DNA from: Rhodocyclaceae bacterium
Lineage (GTDB): Bacteria; Pseudomonadota; Gammaproteobacteria; Burkholderiales; Rhodocyclaceae
Length of the DNA: 47,571 bases
Reading direction: 5' to 3'
NCBI GenBank assembly: GCA_026417115.1
Contig: JAOADW010000020.1
Coordinates: forward strand, 1 to 47,571
The notes under the pieces are model-generated. The model ran no database searches. It had not been told where the DNA came from and saw only the letters and a list, made by a program, of their open reading frames with translations. Shown here piece after piece: positions 8,362 through 15,927 of this stretch. Position 1 is the first letter of the stretch; each line of letters starts with the position of its first letter. Both the position numbers and the translations under genes were made by a program.

Positions 8362-9144
8362 TCAGCGAATGTCCAGCTCGCGCAATTGGTCGGGCGACTT
8401 GGCTTCGAGGTTGATGGCGACGCGTCGGTTGCGGCTGCGCCCTTCGGGTGTGGCGTTATCCGCGATGGGCCTTTGCTCGGCATAGCCGACGGCCGACAAG
8501 CGGCGCGGATCGACGCCGACCTCGATGAAGAGGCGTACGACACTCGCCGCACGCGCGCCCGAAAGCTCCCAATTCGAAGGGAAAAGCAGGGAATTGATGG
8601 GCACATTGTCGGTATGCCCCTCGACCGTGATTGGGAAATCGGTGCTTGCCAGGATGCGCCCGACCTCCGCAAGCACGCCGACCGCCTCGGGTTTGAGCCG
8701 CGCTTCGCCAGAATCGAAGAGAATGCTCGCGCTGATCTCGACGGTGACGCCCAGCATGCCCTCGGTGACGCGCACTTGGCCTCGCTCTGCCAAGGGCGCT
8801 AGCGCGTTGGAAAGCTCTCTTGCTTTGGCGCGCAGGAGCTCACGATTCTTTTCGCGCGCCTCATCGCTGCGCAATGGCGTCGCCTGCGGCTTCTTGAAGG
8901 GAATCGTCACGGGCAATGGCGTCGCCGGCTGGAGTTGCATCATCGCGCCGGCCGTCGTGCCGGGAATGTTGCGAAACGCAGAAGACAACGCATCCGAGAG
9001 CACGCGGTATTTCCCCTCGTTGATCGAGGATATCGCATACATGACGACGAAGAAGGCAAACAGCAGGGTAATGAAATCAGCATAAGACACGAGCCAGCGC
9101 TCGAGGTTTTCGTGCTCTTCTTCACCGCGTTTGCGTCGCGCCAT
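8362..9144 (-). CDS. motD: Flagellar motor stator protein MotD (MotB family)
   Basis: A 260-residue inner-membrane stator protein that anchors the ion channel to peptidoglycan. It has one transmembrane helix (about residues 20-43) with the ion-binding Asp in SYADFITLLFAF, which suggests a proton-type channel. A linker follows, then an OmpA-like peptidoglycan-binding domain (about 145-255, with VEGHTDNVPINS and NRRVAINLE). The gene is last in the flagellar operon, 18 bases after motC. The MotC/MotD naming follows the pseudomonad-style arrangement next to fliA, though a MotB label would also be acceptable. Confidence 0.9.
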   Translation of the reverse strand: MARRKRGEEEHENLERWLVSYADFITLLFAFFVVMYAISSINEGKYRVLSDALSSAFRNIPGTTAGAMMQLQPATPLPVTIPFKKPQATPLRSDEAREKNRELLRAKARELSNALAPLAERGQVRVTEGMLGVTVEISASILFDSGEARLKPEAVGVLAEVGRILASTDFPITVEGHTDNVPINSLLFPSNWELSGARAASVVRLFIEVGVDPRRLSAVGYAEQRPIADNATPEGRSRNRRVAINLEAKSPDQLRELDIR

Positions 9145-9162
9145 GACGTCGTTTGTCCTCGC

Positions 9163-9903
9163 TTAGCCCAAATATCCCTGGAGGCGGCTTTCGATGATAC
9201 GCGGATTGTCGCCATTGGCGATGCCGATGAGGCCGTCGATATACATTTCCCTAAGGCGGGAGTAGCGCCCAATGTGGGCCAGCAGTTTTTTTGCGATGGG
9301 CAGGAAGATCAGGTTGGCGCTGCCTACGCCATAGATCGTCGCGACGAAGGCCACGGCGATGCCCGCGCCGAGTTTCGAAGGCTCGGAAAGATTTTCCATC
9401 ACATGAATGAGCCCCATCACGGCGCCCAAGATGCCAATGGTGGGCGCATAGCCGCCTGCCGATTCCCAGATCTTGGCGGCGAGCTTCATTTGTTCTTCTT
9501 GCGCAGAGAGCTCCACCTCCAGCACTTCGCGGATGCGCTCGGGCTCGGCGCCATCGACGAGCAGCTGTAAGCCCTTCTTCATGAAAGGATCGGCAAGCAA
9601 CTCGACTTGCGCTTCCAAGGCAAGCAACCCCTCTTTACGGGCGATGTGACTCCAGTCGACGATGCGCTCGATCAGCGCCTCGCCATCGAGGCGCGGAGGG
9701 AAAAAGACCCACTTGCCCATCTTGACGCCGGCCGCGAACGTCGCCCACGGGCTTTGCAACATCACGGCGCCGAGCGTGCCGCCGATGACGATGAAAAAAG
9801 CCGTCGGCTGCAACAACGAGGCAATGTGTCCGCCTTCAAGGATCTGCCCCACAAGGATCGCTGAGATGCCGACAATGAGGCCGATCAAGCTGATCTTGTC
9901 CAT
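9163..9903 (-). CDS. motC: Flagellar motor stator protein MotC (MotA family)
   Basis: A 246-residue protein with four membrane segments and a large cytoplasmic loop, forming the proton channel with MotD. The first helices (LIGLIVGISAILVGQILEGG, FFIVIGGTLGAVML) and the last two (YAPTIGILGAVMGLIHVM, IAVAFVATIYGVGSANLIFL) match MotA/TolQ/ExbB proteins. The cytoplasmic loop is about residues 60-145. It lies three bases downstream of the fliA stop, so all three genes are likely on one message. Confidence 0.92.
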   Translation of the reverse strand: MDKISLIGLIVGISAILVGQILEGGHIASLLQPTAFFIVIGGTLGAVMLQSPWATFAAGVKMGKWVFFPPRLDGEALIERIVDWSHIARKEGLLALEAQVELLADPFMKKGLQLLVDGAEPERIREVLEVELSAQEEQMKLAAKIWESAGGYAPTIGILGAVMGLIHVMENLSEPSKLGAGIAVAFVATIYGVGSANLIFLPIAKKLLAHIGRYSRLREMYIDGLIGIANGDNPRIIESRLQGYLG

Positions 9904-9906
9904 GGC

Positions 9907-10686
9907 CTAACGTCCTCCTGCCTCTTTTTGCGCCGCTTTCGGCGCTTTTTTCCGCTTGCGGCGGCTGGCCTCGCTCGCCTCTTCCTTGAAGAGCGCAGCG
10001 CGCAGGCGCGCAATGGCCTGGCTGTGCAGCTGGCATACGCGAGATTCGGTCACGTCGAGAATGGCTCCGATTTCGCGCAAATTGAGCTCCTGTTCATAGT
10101 AGAGAGCCATCACCAGCTTTTCGCGTTCGGGAAGCGCCGCGATCGCGGCAGCAAGGCGTGTGCGCAAATCCGCATCCTCAAGCTGCGCCAAAGGGTCGGA
10201 AACCGTCTCAGACGCATGACGATCGAGAAAATCCTCGTCCTCCTCGACGAGATCCTCGAGATAGACGAGCTGACAACCCCGTGCATCAGCCAAGAGTTTT
10301 TGATACTCGCTCAAAGACATGCCGAGCGCCGCTGCGAGTTCGCTCTCGGCGGGTTGTCTGCCGAGTTCATGTTCGAGCTTCTGGATTGCAGCCTCCACGC
10401 GTCGCATCTCTTGACGCAGACCCCGCGGCAACCAGTCGGCTTCGCGCAGTCCGTCCAGCATGGCGCCGCGTATGCGCTGCACCGCATAGGTTTCGAATTG
10501 AGCGCCCTGTCCGTCCTGAAAACGCGCCAGCGCATCCAAAAGCCCCACCATGCCGTTCTGGATCAGGTCATCGATTTCGACGCTCGCGGGCAATCGCGCC
10601 ATCAGTTGATAAGCGAGGCGTTTGACGAGCGGGGCGTAGCGATCGACCAGCTCTTTGCGGCTGAGCGTGCCTTGCGGGGTATACAT
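9907..10686 (-). CDS. fliA: Flagellar sigma factor FliA (sigma-28)
   Basis: A 259-residue RNA polymerase sigma factor for late flagellar genes. Region 2 (YAPLVKRLAYQLMARLPASV, then DDLIQNGMVGLLDALARF), region 3 and region 4 (LPEREKLVMALYYEQELNL, then REIGAILDVTESRVCQLHSQA) are all present. The start at 10686 was chosen because the product then begins MYTPQGTLSRKELVDRYAPL as expected; an ATG 51 bases upstream adds an unrelated extension. The C-terminus has a lysine-rich tail (RRKRKKAPKAAQKEAGGR) longer than usual. Targets may include the flagellin gene at the right end of the window. Confidence 0.93.
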   Translation of the reverse strand: MYTPQGTLSRKELVDRYAPLVKRLAYQLMARLPASVEIDDLIQNGMVGLLDALARFQDGQGAQFETYAVQRIRGAMLDGLREADWLPRGLRQEMRRVEAAIQKLEHELGRQPAESELAAALGMSLSEYQKLLADARGCQLVYLEDLVEEDEDFLDRHASETVSDPLAQLEDADLRTRLAAAIAALPEREKLVMALYYEQELNLREIGAILDVTESRVCQLHSQAIARLRAALFKEEASEASRRKRKKAPKAAQKEAGGR

Positions 10687-10757
10687 CGAGAGGGTGAATC
10701 GTGAGCAGCAGTCTCGGCGAATTGTAAATGTGCGCAAGCGAGCGCGGCGGCTTAATG

Positions 10758-11030
10758 CTATTGTCCGTCATCTCGCCCCCGGTAATGAAGTCTCACGCCG
10801 AGATAGGCGCCAGCGACCTCACGCAGGCGCTCGAACACCCGCCGCGCCTCCTCGTCGCTCGCTGCGCCTCGCACTGCGATGGAAAACTCCGTCACGCCGC
10901 GGCGGATATGATGGTGCTTGATGCGCGCATATGTCGCCAACACCTCTTCCTCACAAACGGCCAGGCTGAGCTTCAGCGGCTCGCGATAGAGCAGACGCCG
11001 TAAGCCCTCGGCTTGATCGCCTCCTTGCAT
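10758..11030 (-). CDS. Mini-FlhG: FlhG-like protein lacking the ATPase core
   Basis: A 90-residue protein exactly where flhG (ylxH/fleN) normally sits, between flhF and fliA. Residues 5-12 (DQAEGLRR) match the DQAxxLR activator helix with which FlhG stimulates the FlhF GTPase. Residues about 28-85 (EEVLATYARIKHHHIRRGV, then SDEEARRVFERLREVAGAYL and GVRLHY) resemble the segment after the Walker B region of FlhG (DAYALIK, SEAEARxVFERL). The P-loop, switch regions and most of the MinD-like core of a normal FlhG (about 270-300 residues) are absent. GAGGAG overlapping the flhF stop supports ATG 11030. It could be a functional reduced activator or a decayed gene; the frame is intact. Confidence 0.75.
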   Translation of the reverse strand: MQGGDQAEGLRRLLYREPLKLSLAVCEEEVLATYARIKHHHIRRGVTEFSIAVRGAASDEEARRVFERLREVAGAYLGVRLHYRGRDDGQ

Positions 11031-11037
11031 GGTCTCC

Positions 11038-12507
11038 TCAGGCACAGGCCGTGGGCGCAATCAAACCCACCTCGCTGCGCTCGAGACGATGAGCGGAATC
11101 GATGCGCAAGGGTTTGAACGCGCGATGCAACAGCCACTGCCGATTGGGCAGATGCAAGTCTTCCGGCACGCGCTGGCCGTTGGCGACATAGGTGAGCAAG
11201 AGACCATGGCGCACGATCACGTCGAGCGCCGGCGCGAGTGCCGCAGCCTCATCCACCTTAGTCAAGATGACGCCCGCCAAGTCATCTCCGGCGTAGCTGG
11301 CGACGACGTCATCGAGCGTGTCCCCCCGGCTGCCCGCATTGAGCAGCAGCACCCTTTTTGCGGTCGCACGCGCAAGCATCATGGACTGCTCGGCGACCCG
11401 CTTGTCGCGCTGACACATGCCGGCCGTATCGATGAGCACGAGATGCTTCTGGGAAAGCGCCGCCAGCGTGCGCTCGAGCTCCGCGCCATCCCGCACGATA
11501 TGCACGGGCACATTGAGAATGCGCCCATAGATGCGCAGTTGTTCATGCGCACCGATCCGATAGCCATCGGTCGTCACGAGCGCGACTTTCTCAGCGCCAT
11601 GACGCACCACACCCCGGGCTGCGAGTTTGGCGGTGGTGGTCGTCTTGCCCACGCCGGTGGGGCCGACCAGCGCATAGACACCGCCTACTTCGACCAGATC
11701 GTGCGCACGCCCCAACGTGCGCAGTCGCCGGTCGATGGCGTTCTGCAAAAGCTTGCGTCCCTCCTCGAGCCCGATCTCGTCAGGCACTTCCGACATCAAA
11801 TGACGGGTGAGTAACCCTGAGAAACCGATTTCGAGCATTTCACTCATCAGCTGCGCCTTGGTTGGCGCTGCGCGCAAGAGATCGTTCCAAGCCAAGCCCG
11901 CCATTTGTCGTTCGAGCAATTGGCGGATGCGCTGCATTTCTTCGATCAATTGATTCCACGCGACCTCTTGTTGCACCCCGCCGGCGATGCCGGGCGGCAG
12001 TCCGACGGCGTTTGGCTCCGCTGGAGCACGCAAGACGTCTTGGGCTTTGGGCGGTGGTGTCTCGCGCGGCGGTAAAGGCCGCAACTTGGGCTTTTCCGAT
12101 GCCGCCACCGAAGCACCCATGTGCGCCTCGGCTCGCGGGGGCTGCCAGCGCTGCACGGGCTGGGTCAAGCGCCCGCGTGTCGATAAGGTCACCGCGTAAT
12201 CGAGTCCTTCCTCGCCGTAGGCGTCGTCTGCATGAGCGCCGTCGGAGGAGAACGAGGGCGCATGCCTTCTTTCCGCTGGCAAAGCTTGCTGTGCCGAAGC
12301 CGCGAAAGCGGCTCCAGAGGGCGGCTTGGCGGCTGGCGGCACACCATTCTCCTGCAAGGCCTCGAGGCTATCGGCCGACATCGCGAGGATTTCGACGCCG
12401 CCAGGCACGGCCTTGTTGGCGATGACCACGGCTTCGGGGCCCAGCGCCGCTTTTACCTTGCGCAGCGCCTCACGCGCCGTCTCCCCAAAAAAACGTCGTA
12501 CGGTCAT
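11038..12507 (-). CDS. flhF: Flagellar SRP-family GTPase FlhF
   Basis: A 489-residue SRP-type GTPase that sets the number and polar site of flagella. A basic N-terminal B-domain (MTVRRFFGETAREALRKVKA) is followed by a proline-rich linker of about 100 residues, an N domain (about 185-270) and the G domain. The G domain carries the P-loop GPTGVGKTTTT (about 282-292), TTDGYRIGAHEQL, the G3 motif DTAGMCQRD and LTKVDEAA. Partner FlhG is present only as a short remnant directly downstream, so control of the GTPase cycle may differ here. The start lies 11 bases after flhA. Confidence 0.94.
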   Translation of the reverse strand: MTVRRFFGETAREALRKVKAALGPEAVVIANKAVPGGVEILAMSADSLEALQENGVPPAAKPPSGAAFAASAQQALPAERRHAPSFSSDGAHADDAYGEEGLDYAVTLSTRGRLTQPVQRWQPPRAEAHMGASVAASEKPKLRPLPPRETPPPKAQDVLRAPAEPNAVGLPPGIAGGVQQEVAWNQLIEEMQRIRQLLERQMAGLAWNDLLRAAPTKAQLMSEMLEIGFSGLLTRHLMSEVPDEIGLEEGRKLLQNAIDRRLRTLGRAHDLVEVGGVYALVGPTGVGKTTTTAKLAARGVVRHGAEKVALVTTDGYRIGAHEQLRIYGRILNVPVHIVRDGAELERTLAALSQKHLVLIDTAGMCQRDKRVAEQSMMLARATAKRVLLLNAGSRGDTLDDVVASYAGDDLAGVILTKVDEAAALAPALDVIVRHGLLLTYVANGQRVPEDLHLPNRQWLLHRAFKPLRIDSAHRLERSEVGLIAPTACA

Positions 12508-12518
12508 GTCTCACCTCT

Positions 12519-14612
12519 TCATGCCGGCTTGGCCCCGATCACCGCGGTGACTTTGATCGTCTTGTTGTCCGGGATCTCGTTATTGGCCAACACGGTCAGA
12601 TTGGGCACCACGCGGCGCAGGAAGCGGGAAAGCAAAGGCCGCAAGCTGGGCGGCGTCACCAGGACGGGAGGTGCGCCAAACATTTCTTGGCGATTCGCGG
12701 CCGCGGCGGTTTCCTTGATCAAGGCCTCGGCAAGCCCGGGCTCGATGCTGGCCTGCTCGCCCCCACTTTGCAGCGCTTGTGCAAGCAGACGCTCCAATCC
12801 CGGCTCGAGCATCATCACCGTCACTTCTTGACCATTCGGGAAGAGCTGCTGCACGATCGCGCGAGAAAGCGCCACGCGCACGCGCGCCGTCAATTCCGCA
12901 GCATCTTGCGTCTTCGGCGCATATTCGGCGAGCGTCTCGAGAATCGTCCGCATGTCGCGAATGCCCACGCGCTCCTCGAGCAAGTTTTGCAGCACGCGTT
13001 GCACGGTCGCGAGCGGCAGCGCCTTGGGTACGAGGTCTTCCACGAGCTTGGCGTTGTCTTTGCCGATGTGATCGAGCAAGGCCTGCGTTTCCTGCCGCCC
13101 GAGCAGCTCGGCGGCATGTTGTTGCAATAGGTGGTTGAGGTGGGTCGCGATCACGGTACCCGCATCGACCACGGTATAACCCATCACTTGCGCTTGTTCG
13201 CGCAAGCCGGCTTCAATCCAATAAGCAGTCAGGCCAAATGCCGGATCCTTGGTCGGCATGCCAGAAAGCGGCCCTTGCGCACGGCCGGGATCGATGGCGA
13301 GGTACATGCCTGGCCACGCTTCGCCATGCCCAATCTCCACCCCTTTCAAGGTGATGCGATAGGCATTCGGCTTGAGCTCCAAGTTATCGCGGATATGCAC
13401 CGGCGCTGGCAAGAAACCGACCTCCTGGGCGAATTTCTTGCGCAGCCCACGTATGCGCTTGAGTAGTTCGCCATCCTGATTGCGATCCACGAGCGGTATC
13501 AGCCGATAGCCGACTTCGAGGCCGAGCATATCGACTGGGGCGACATCCGCCCAACTCGCTTCGAGAGACTCTTCTTGCGCAGGCCGGGGCGGCGGTTTCG
13601 CCGCAGCCGCGACCTCTTGGGCGGCCAGCCGCCGCCGCGCGTGCCAGGACAAACCCGCCAACACGCTCCCTAAGAGGAGGAACACGAAATGGGGCATACC
13701 CGGGATCAAGCCGAGTACGATCAAGATGCCGGCGGCAAGCGCGAGCACGTTCGGATTGCCAAACAATTGGCCAAGCAATGAGCTCGTGAGGTCCTTCTCG
13801 TCATCCACACGCGAAACCACGACGCCCGCTGCGACCGAGATCACGAGCGCCGGGATTTGCGCGACGAGGCCATCGCCGATGGTCAAAAGCACATAGGTGC
13901 GCGCCGCTTGGGCAACCGGCATGTCATGCTGGAGCACGCCCACGATCAAACCGCCGACGATGTTGATCAGCAAGATCAAGATGCCGGCGACCGCGTCGCC
14001 GCGCACGAACTTGGAAGCACCATCCATCGAACCATAGAAGTCCGCCTCACGCGCGATTTCCTTGCGGCGACGGCGCGCCTCCTCTTCGCCGATCAAACCG
14101 GCATTGAGATCGGCATCGATCGCCATTTGTTTTCCGGGCATCGCATCGAGCGTGAAGCGCGCGGAGACCTCGGCAATGCGACCTGCGCCCTTGGTGATGA
14201 CGACGAAATTGATCACCGTCAGAATCACGAATACGATGATCCCAACGGCATAATTTCCGCCGACCAAGAACTGCCCGAACGCCTCGATGACTTTCCCCGC
14301 CGCGTCCGGCCCAGTATGCCCTTGGAGCAACACCACGCGCGTCGAAGCCACATTGAGCGAAAGCCGCAGCAAAGTGGTGACCAAAAGCACCGTGGGGAAC
14401 ACGGAAAAATCGAGCGGCCGCAAGGTGTAGAGCGCTACCAGCATCACCATCACCGACAACGCGATGTTGAAGGTGAAAAACACATCGAGCAAAAAGGCCG
14501 GCAGCGGCAGCACCATCATCGAAAGGACGAGGAAGATGAGCACGGGCGCCGCGAGCGCCTTCGCGTTTTCCGGCCGCAGCAAAAGCCGCCAATCGAGTGT
14601 CTGCGTCGCCAT
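12519..14612 (-). CDS. flhA: Flagellar export apparatus protein FlhA
   Basis: A 697-residue core component of the flagellar type III export gate. About eight membrane helices lie in residues 20-325, and between the helices are the conserved FHIPEP-type segment (GNYAVGIIVFVILTVINFVV, then ITKGAGRIAEVSARF) and MPGKQMAIDADLNAG. The cytoplasmic domain (about 350-690) docks export chaperones and includes VGYRLIPLVD, a marker of the family. The start codon overlaps the flhB stop by one base (TGATG), indicating coupled translation. Length is typical. Confidence 0.96.
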   Translation of the reverse strand: MATQTLDWRLLLRPENAKALAAPVLIFLVLSMMVLPLPAFLLDVFFTFNIALSVMVMLVALYTLRPLDFSVFPTVLLVTTLLRLSLNVASTRVVLLQGHTGPDAAGKVIEAFGQFLVGGNYAVGIIVFVILTVINFVVITKGAGRIAEVSARFTLDAMPGKQMAIDADLNAGLIGEEEARRRRKEIAREADFYGSMDGASKFVRGDAVAGILILLINIVGGLIVGVLQHDMPVAQAARTYVLLTIGDGLVAQIPALVISVAAGVVVSRVDDEKDLTSSLLGQLFGNPNVLALAAGILIVLGLIPGMPHFVFLLLGSVLAGLSWHARRRLAAQEVAAAAKPPPRPAQEESLEASWADVAPVDMLGLEVGYRLIPLVDRNQDGELLKRIRGLRKKFAQEVGFLPAPVHIRDNLELKPNAYRITLKGVEIGHGEAWPGMYLAIDPGRAQGPLSGMPTKDPAFGLTAYWIEAGLREQAQVMGYTVVDAGTVIATHLNHLLQQHAAELLGRQETQALLDHIGKDNAKLVEDLVPKALPLATVQRVLQNLLEERVGIRDMRTILETLAEYAPKTQDAAELTARVRVALSRAIVQQLFPNGQEVTVMMLEPGLERLLAQALQSGGEQASIEPGLAEALIKETAAAANRQEMFGAPPVLVTPPSLRPLLSRFLRRVVPNLTVLANNEIPDNKTIKVTAVIGAKPA

Positions 14613-15751
14613 CAGTCAGGCGCTCCTGGGTCGAGTTCAGGCGGAACGGGGACCGCAGCCGGCTGCAGGGGAGGCGCCCCACCCTCGCTCAAATAGCGAT
14701 TGAGCTGCCAGACATAGGCCATCACCTCGGCCACGGCGGTATAGAGCTTGGCGGGAATCGTTTCGTCGAGGTCGACGTGGCGATACAGCGCGCGCGCAAG
14801 CGGCGGCAATTCGAGCACCGGCACGTTGTGCTCGCGCGCCAGAGAGCGGATCTTTTCCGCCACGGCGTTCATGCCCTTGGCGACGACCTTGGGCGCCGAC
14901 ATCTTGGCTGCGTCATATTTCAACGCAACCGCATAGTGCGTCGGGTTGGTCACCACCACATCCGCCTTGGGCACTTCGCTCATCATGCGCTTGCGCGCGA
15001 GCTCGCGTTGCTGCTGGCGGATACGCGCCTTGATCTGCGGATCCCCCTCGAGCTCTTTCATTTCTTGCTTGAGCTCCGCGCGCGTCATGCGCAGCCCTTG
15101 GTAATACCGCCAGAGCTGGAAAGGCACATCGACCGCCGCCACGATCATCAGGCCCGCGACGAACGCCATCCAGGCATACAGCAAGAGCTGTCCAAACGAA
15201 ACGGCCGCCAATGGCAGCGGCTGTTTGATCAAAGCGAACAAATTGTCCTGCTCGGCGAGCACTACCCACCCCACGATGCCCCCCAACAGCAGCGCCTTCA
15301 GCACCCCCTTGACCATTTCGTTGAGGCTATGCCAAGAAAACATGCGCTTGATGCCACGCAACGGATCGAGACGGGACAGATCGGGGGTCAGCGCTTTGGG
15401 AGAAAACACGTAACCGCCGAAAAGAAACGGCGTGATGAGGGCGGCGGCCATGGTCGCCAAGAACAAGGGGGCGAGCAAACCCAGCGCCTCCGCGCCGAGC
15501 GTCACCAGCATCACTCCCATCTGGCTGGGATCGAAAGCCTGCCGGCGATCGAACGCGAGTCCCTCGCGCATGAGGGCCTCGATCTTCGGCGTATACCACC
15601 CTGCCAGCCCCCACAGCCCCAGGGTACCTGCGGCCATCACGAGAAACGCCGAAAGTTCGCGCGAGCTGGGAACCTGTCCCTCTTCGCGGGCCTGTTCGAG
15701 GCGTCGTGACGAAGGCGGTTCGGTGCGTTCGAGGTCGCTTTCTTCTGCCAT
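14612..15751 (-). CDS. flhB: Flagellar export switch protein FlhB
   Basis: A 379-residue export-gate protein that switches substrate class after autocleavage. Four membrane segments lie between residues 35 and 215. The cytoplasmic domain has the autocleavage motif NPTH at 269-272. The C-terminal tail after about 350 is proline-rich (PPLQPAAVPVPPELDPGAP). ATG 15751 gives the usual N-terminus MAEESDLERTEPPSSRRLEQ. An ATG 63 bases upstream would add an unrelated extension. An inverted repeat sits between the AGGAGG at 15769-15774 and this ATG. Confidence 0.94.
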   Translation of the reverse strand: MAEESDLERTEPPSSRRLEQAREEGQVPSSRELSAFLVMAAGTLGLWGLAGWYTPKIEALMREGLAFDRRQAFDPSQMGVMLVTLGAEALGLLAPLFLATMAAALITPFLFGGYVFSPKALTPDLSRLDPLRGIKRMFSWHSLNEMVKGVLKALLLGGIVGWVVLAEQDNLFALIKQPLPLAAVSFGQLLLYAWMAFVAGLMIVAAVDVPFQLWRYYQGLRMTRAELKQEMKELEGDPQIKARIRQQQRELARKRMMSEVPKADVVVTNPTHYAVALKYDAAKMSAPKVVAKGMNAVAEKIRSLAREHNVPVLELPPLARALYRHVDLDETIPAKLYTAVAEVMAYVWQLNRYLSEGGAPPLQPAAVPVPPELDPGAPD

Positions 15752-15768
15752 GCGGCAATTATTGCCGC
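15752..15768 (-). promoter_or_regulatory. Inverted repeat between the flhB ribosome site and start codon
   Basis: GCGGCAAT (15752-15759), one base, then ATTGCCGC (15761-15768) form a near-continuous dyad. On the minus strand AGGAGG (15774-15769) precedes it, and the flhB ATG follows directly. The linear spacing of 17 bases is too long for good initiation. If the RNA folds as a stem of six base pairs with a five-base loop, the ribosome site and start come close together. A regulator-binding dyad is the alternative. Confidence 0.5.
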
Positions 15769-15867
15769 CCTCCTGGGGGAAGATGCCGAGAATAAGCGGA
15801 AAATGGCCATGCAATCCCGCTGGGTCGGCGCCCTGTCGGCTCTCCCCCCTGCGCGCGGTCGCTTGCG

Positions 15868-15885
15868 GGCGCTAGGTCTAGCGCC
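15868..15885. repeat. Inverted repeat in the flhB-phaC intergenic region
   Basis: GGCGCTAG (15868-15875) and CTAGCGCC (15878-15885) are perfect arms separated by two bases. There is no T-tract, so it is a protein-binding dyad or RNA hairpin rather than a clear terminator. It lies 43 bases upstream of phaC. Confidence 0.5.
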
Positions 15886-15902
15886 GATTGACTTCTAGGA
15901 TG

Positions 15903-15913
15903 CTGCATTGCAG
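15903..15913. promoter_or_regulatory. Candidate PhaR operator upstream of phaC
   Basis: CTGC-ATT-GCAG at 15903-15913 fits the pattern CTGC-N3-4-GCAG described for PhaR of Paracoccus. It lies 14 bases before the phaC start, within the probable leader or promoter, and a phaR gene is in the same cluster. The motif is short, so chance occurrence is possible. Confidence 0.45.
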
Positions 15914-15927
15914 AATCCCAGCCTGTC

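Noticed and set aside
14597-15709. 370-codon plus-strand frame over flhB
   Set aside because: Histidine/arginine-rich, no domain, antisense to flhB with its NPTH motif.
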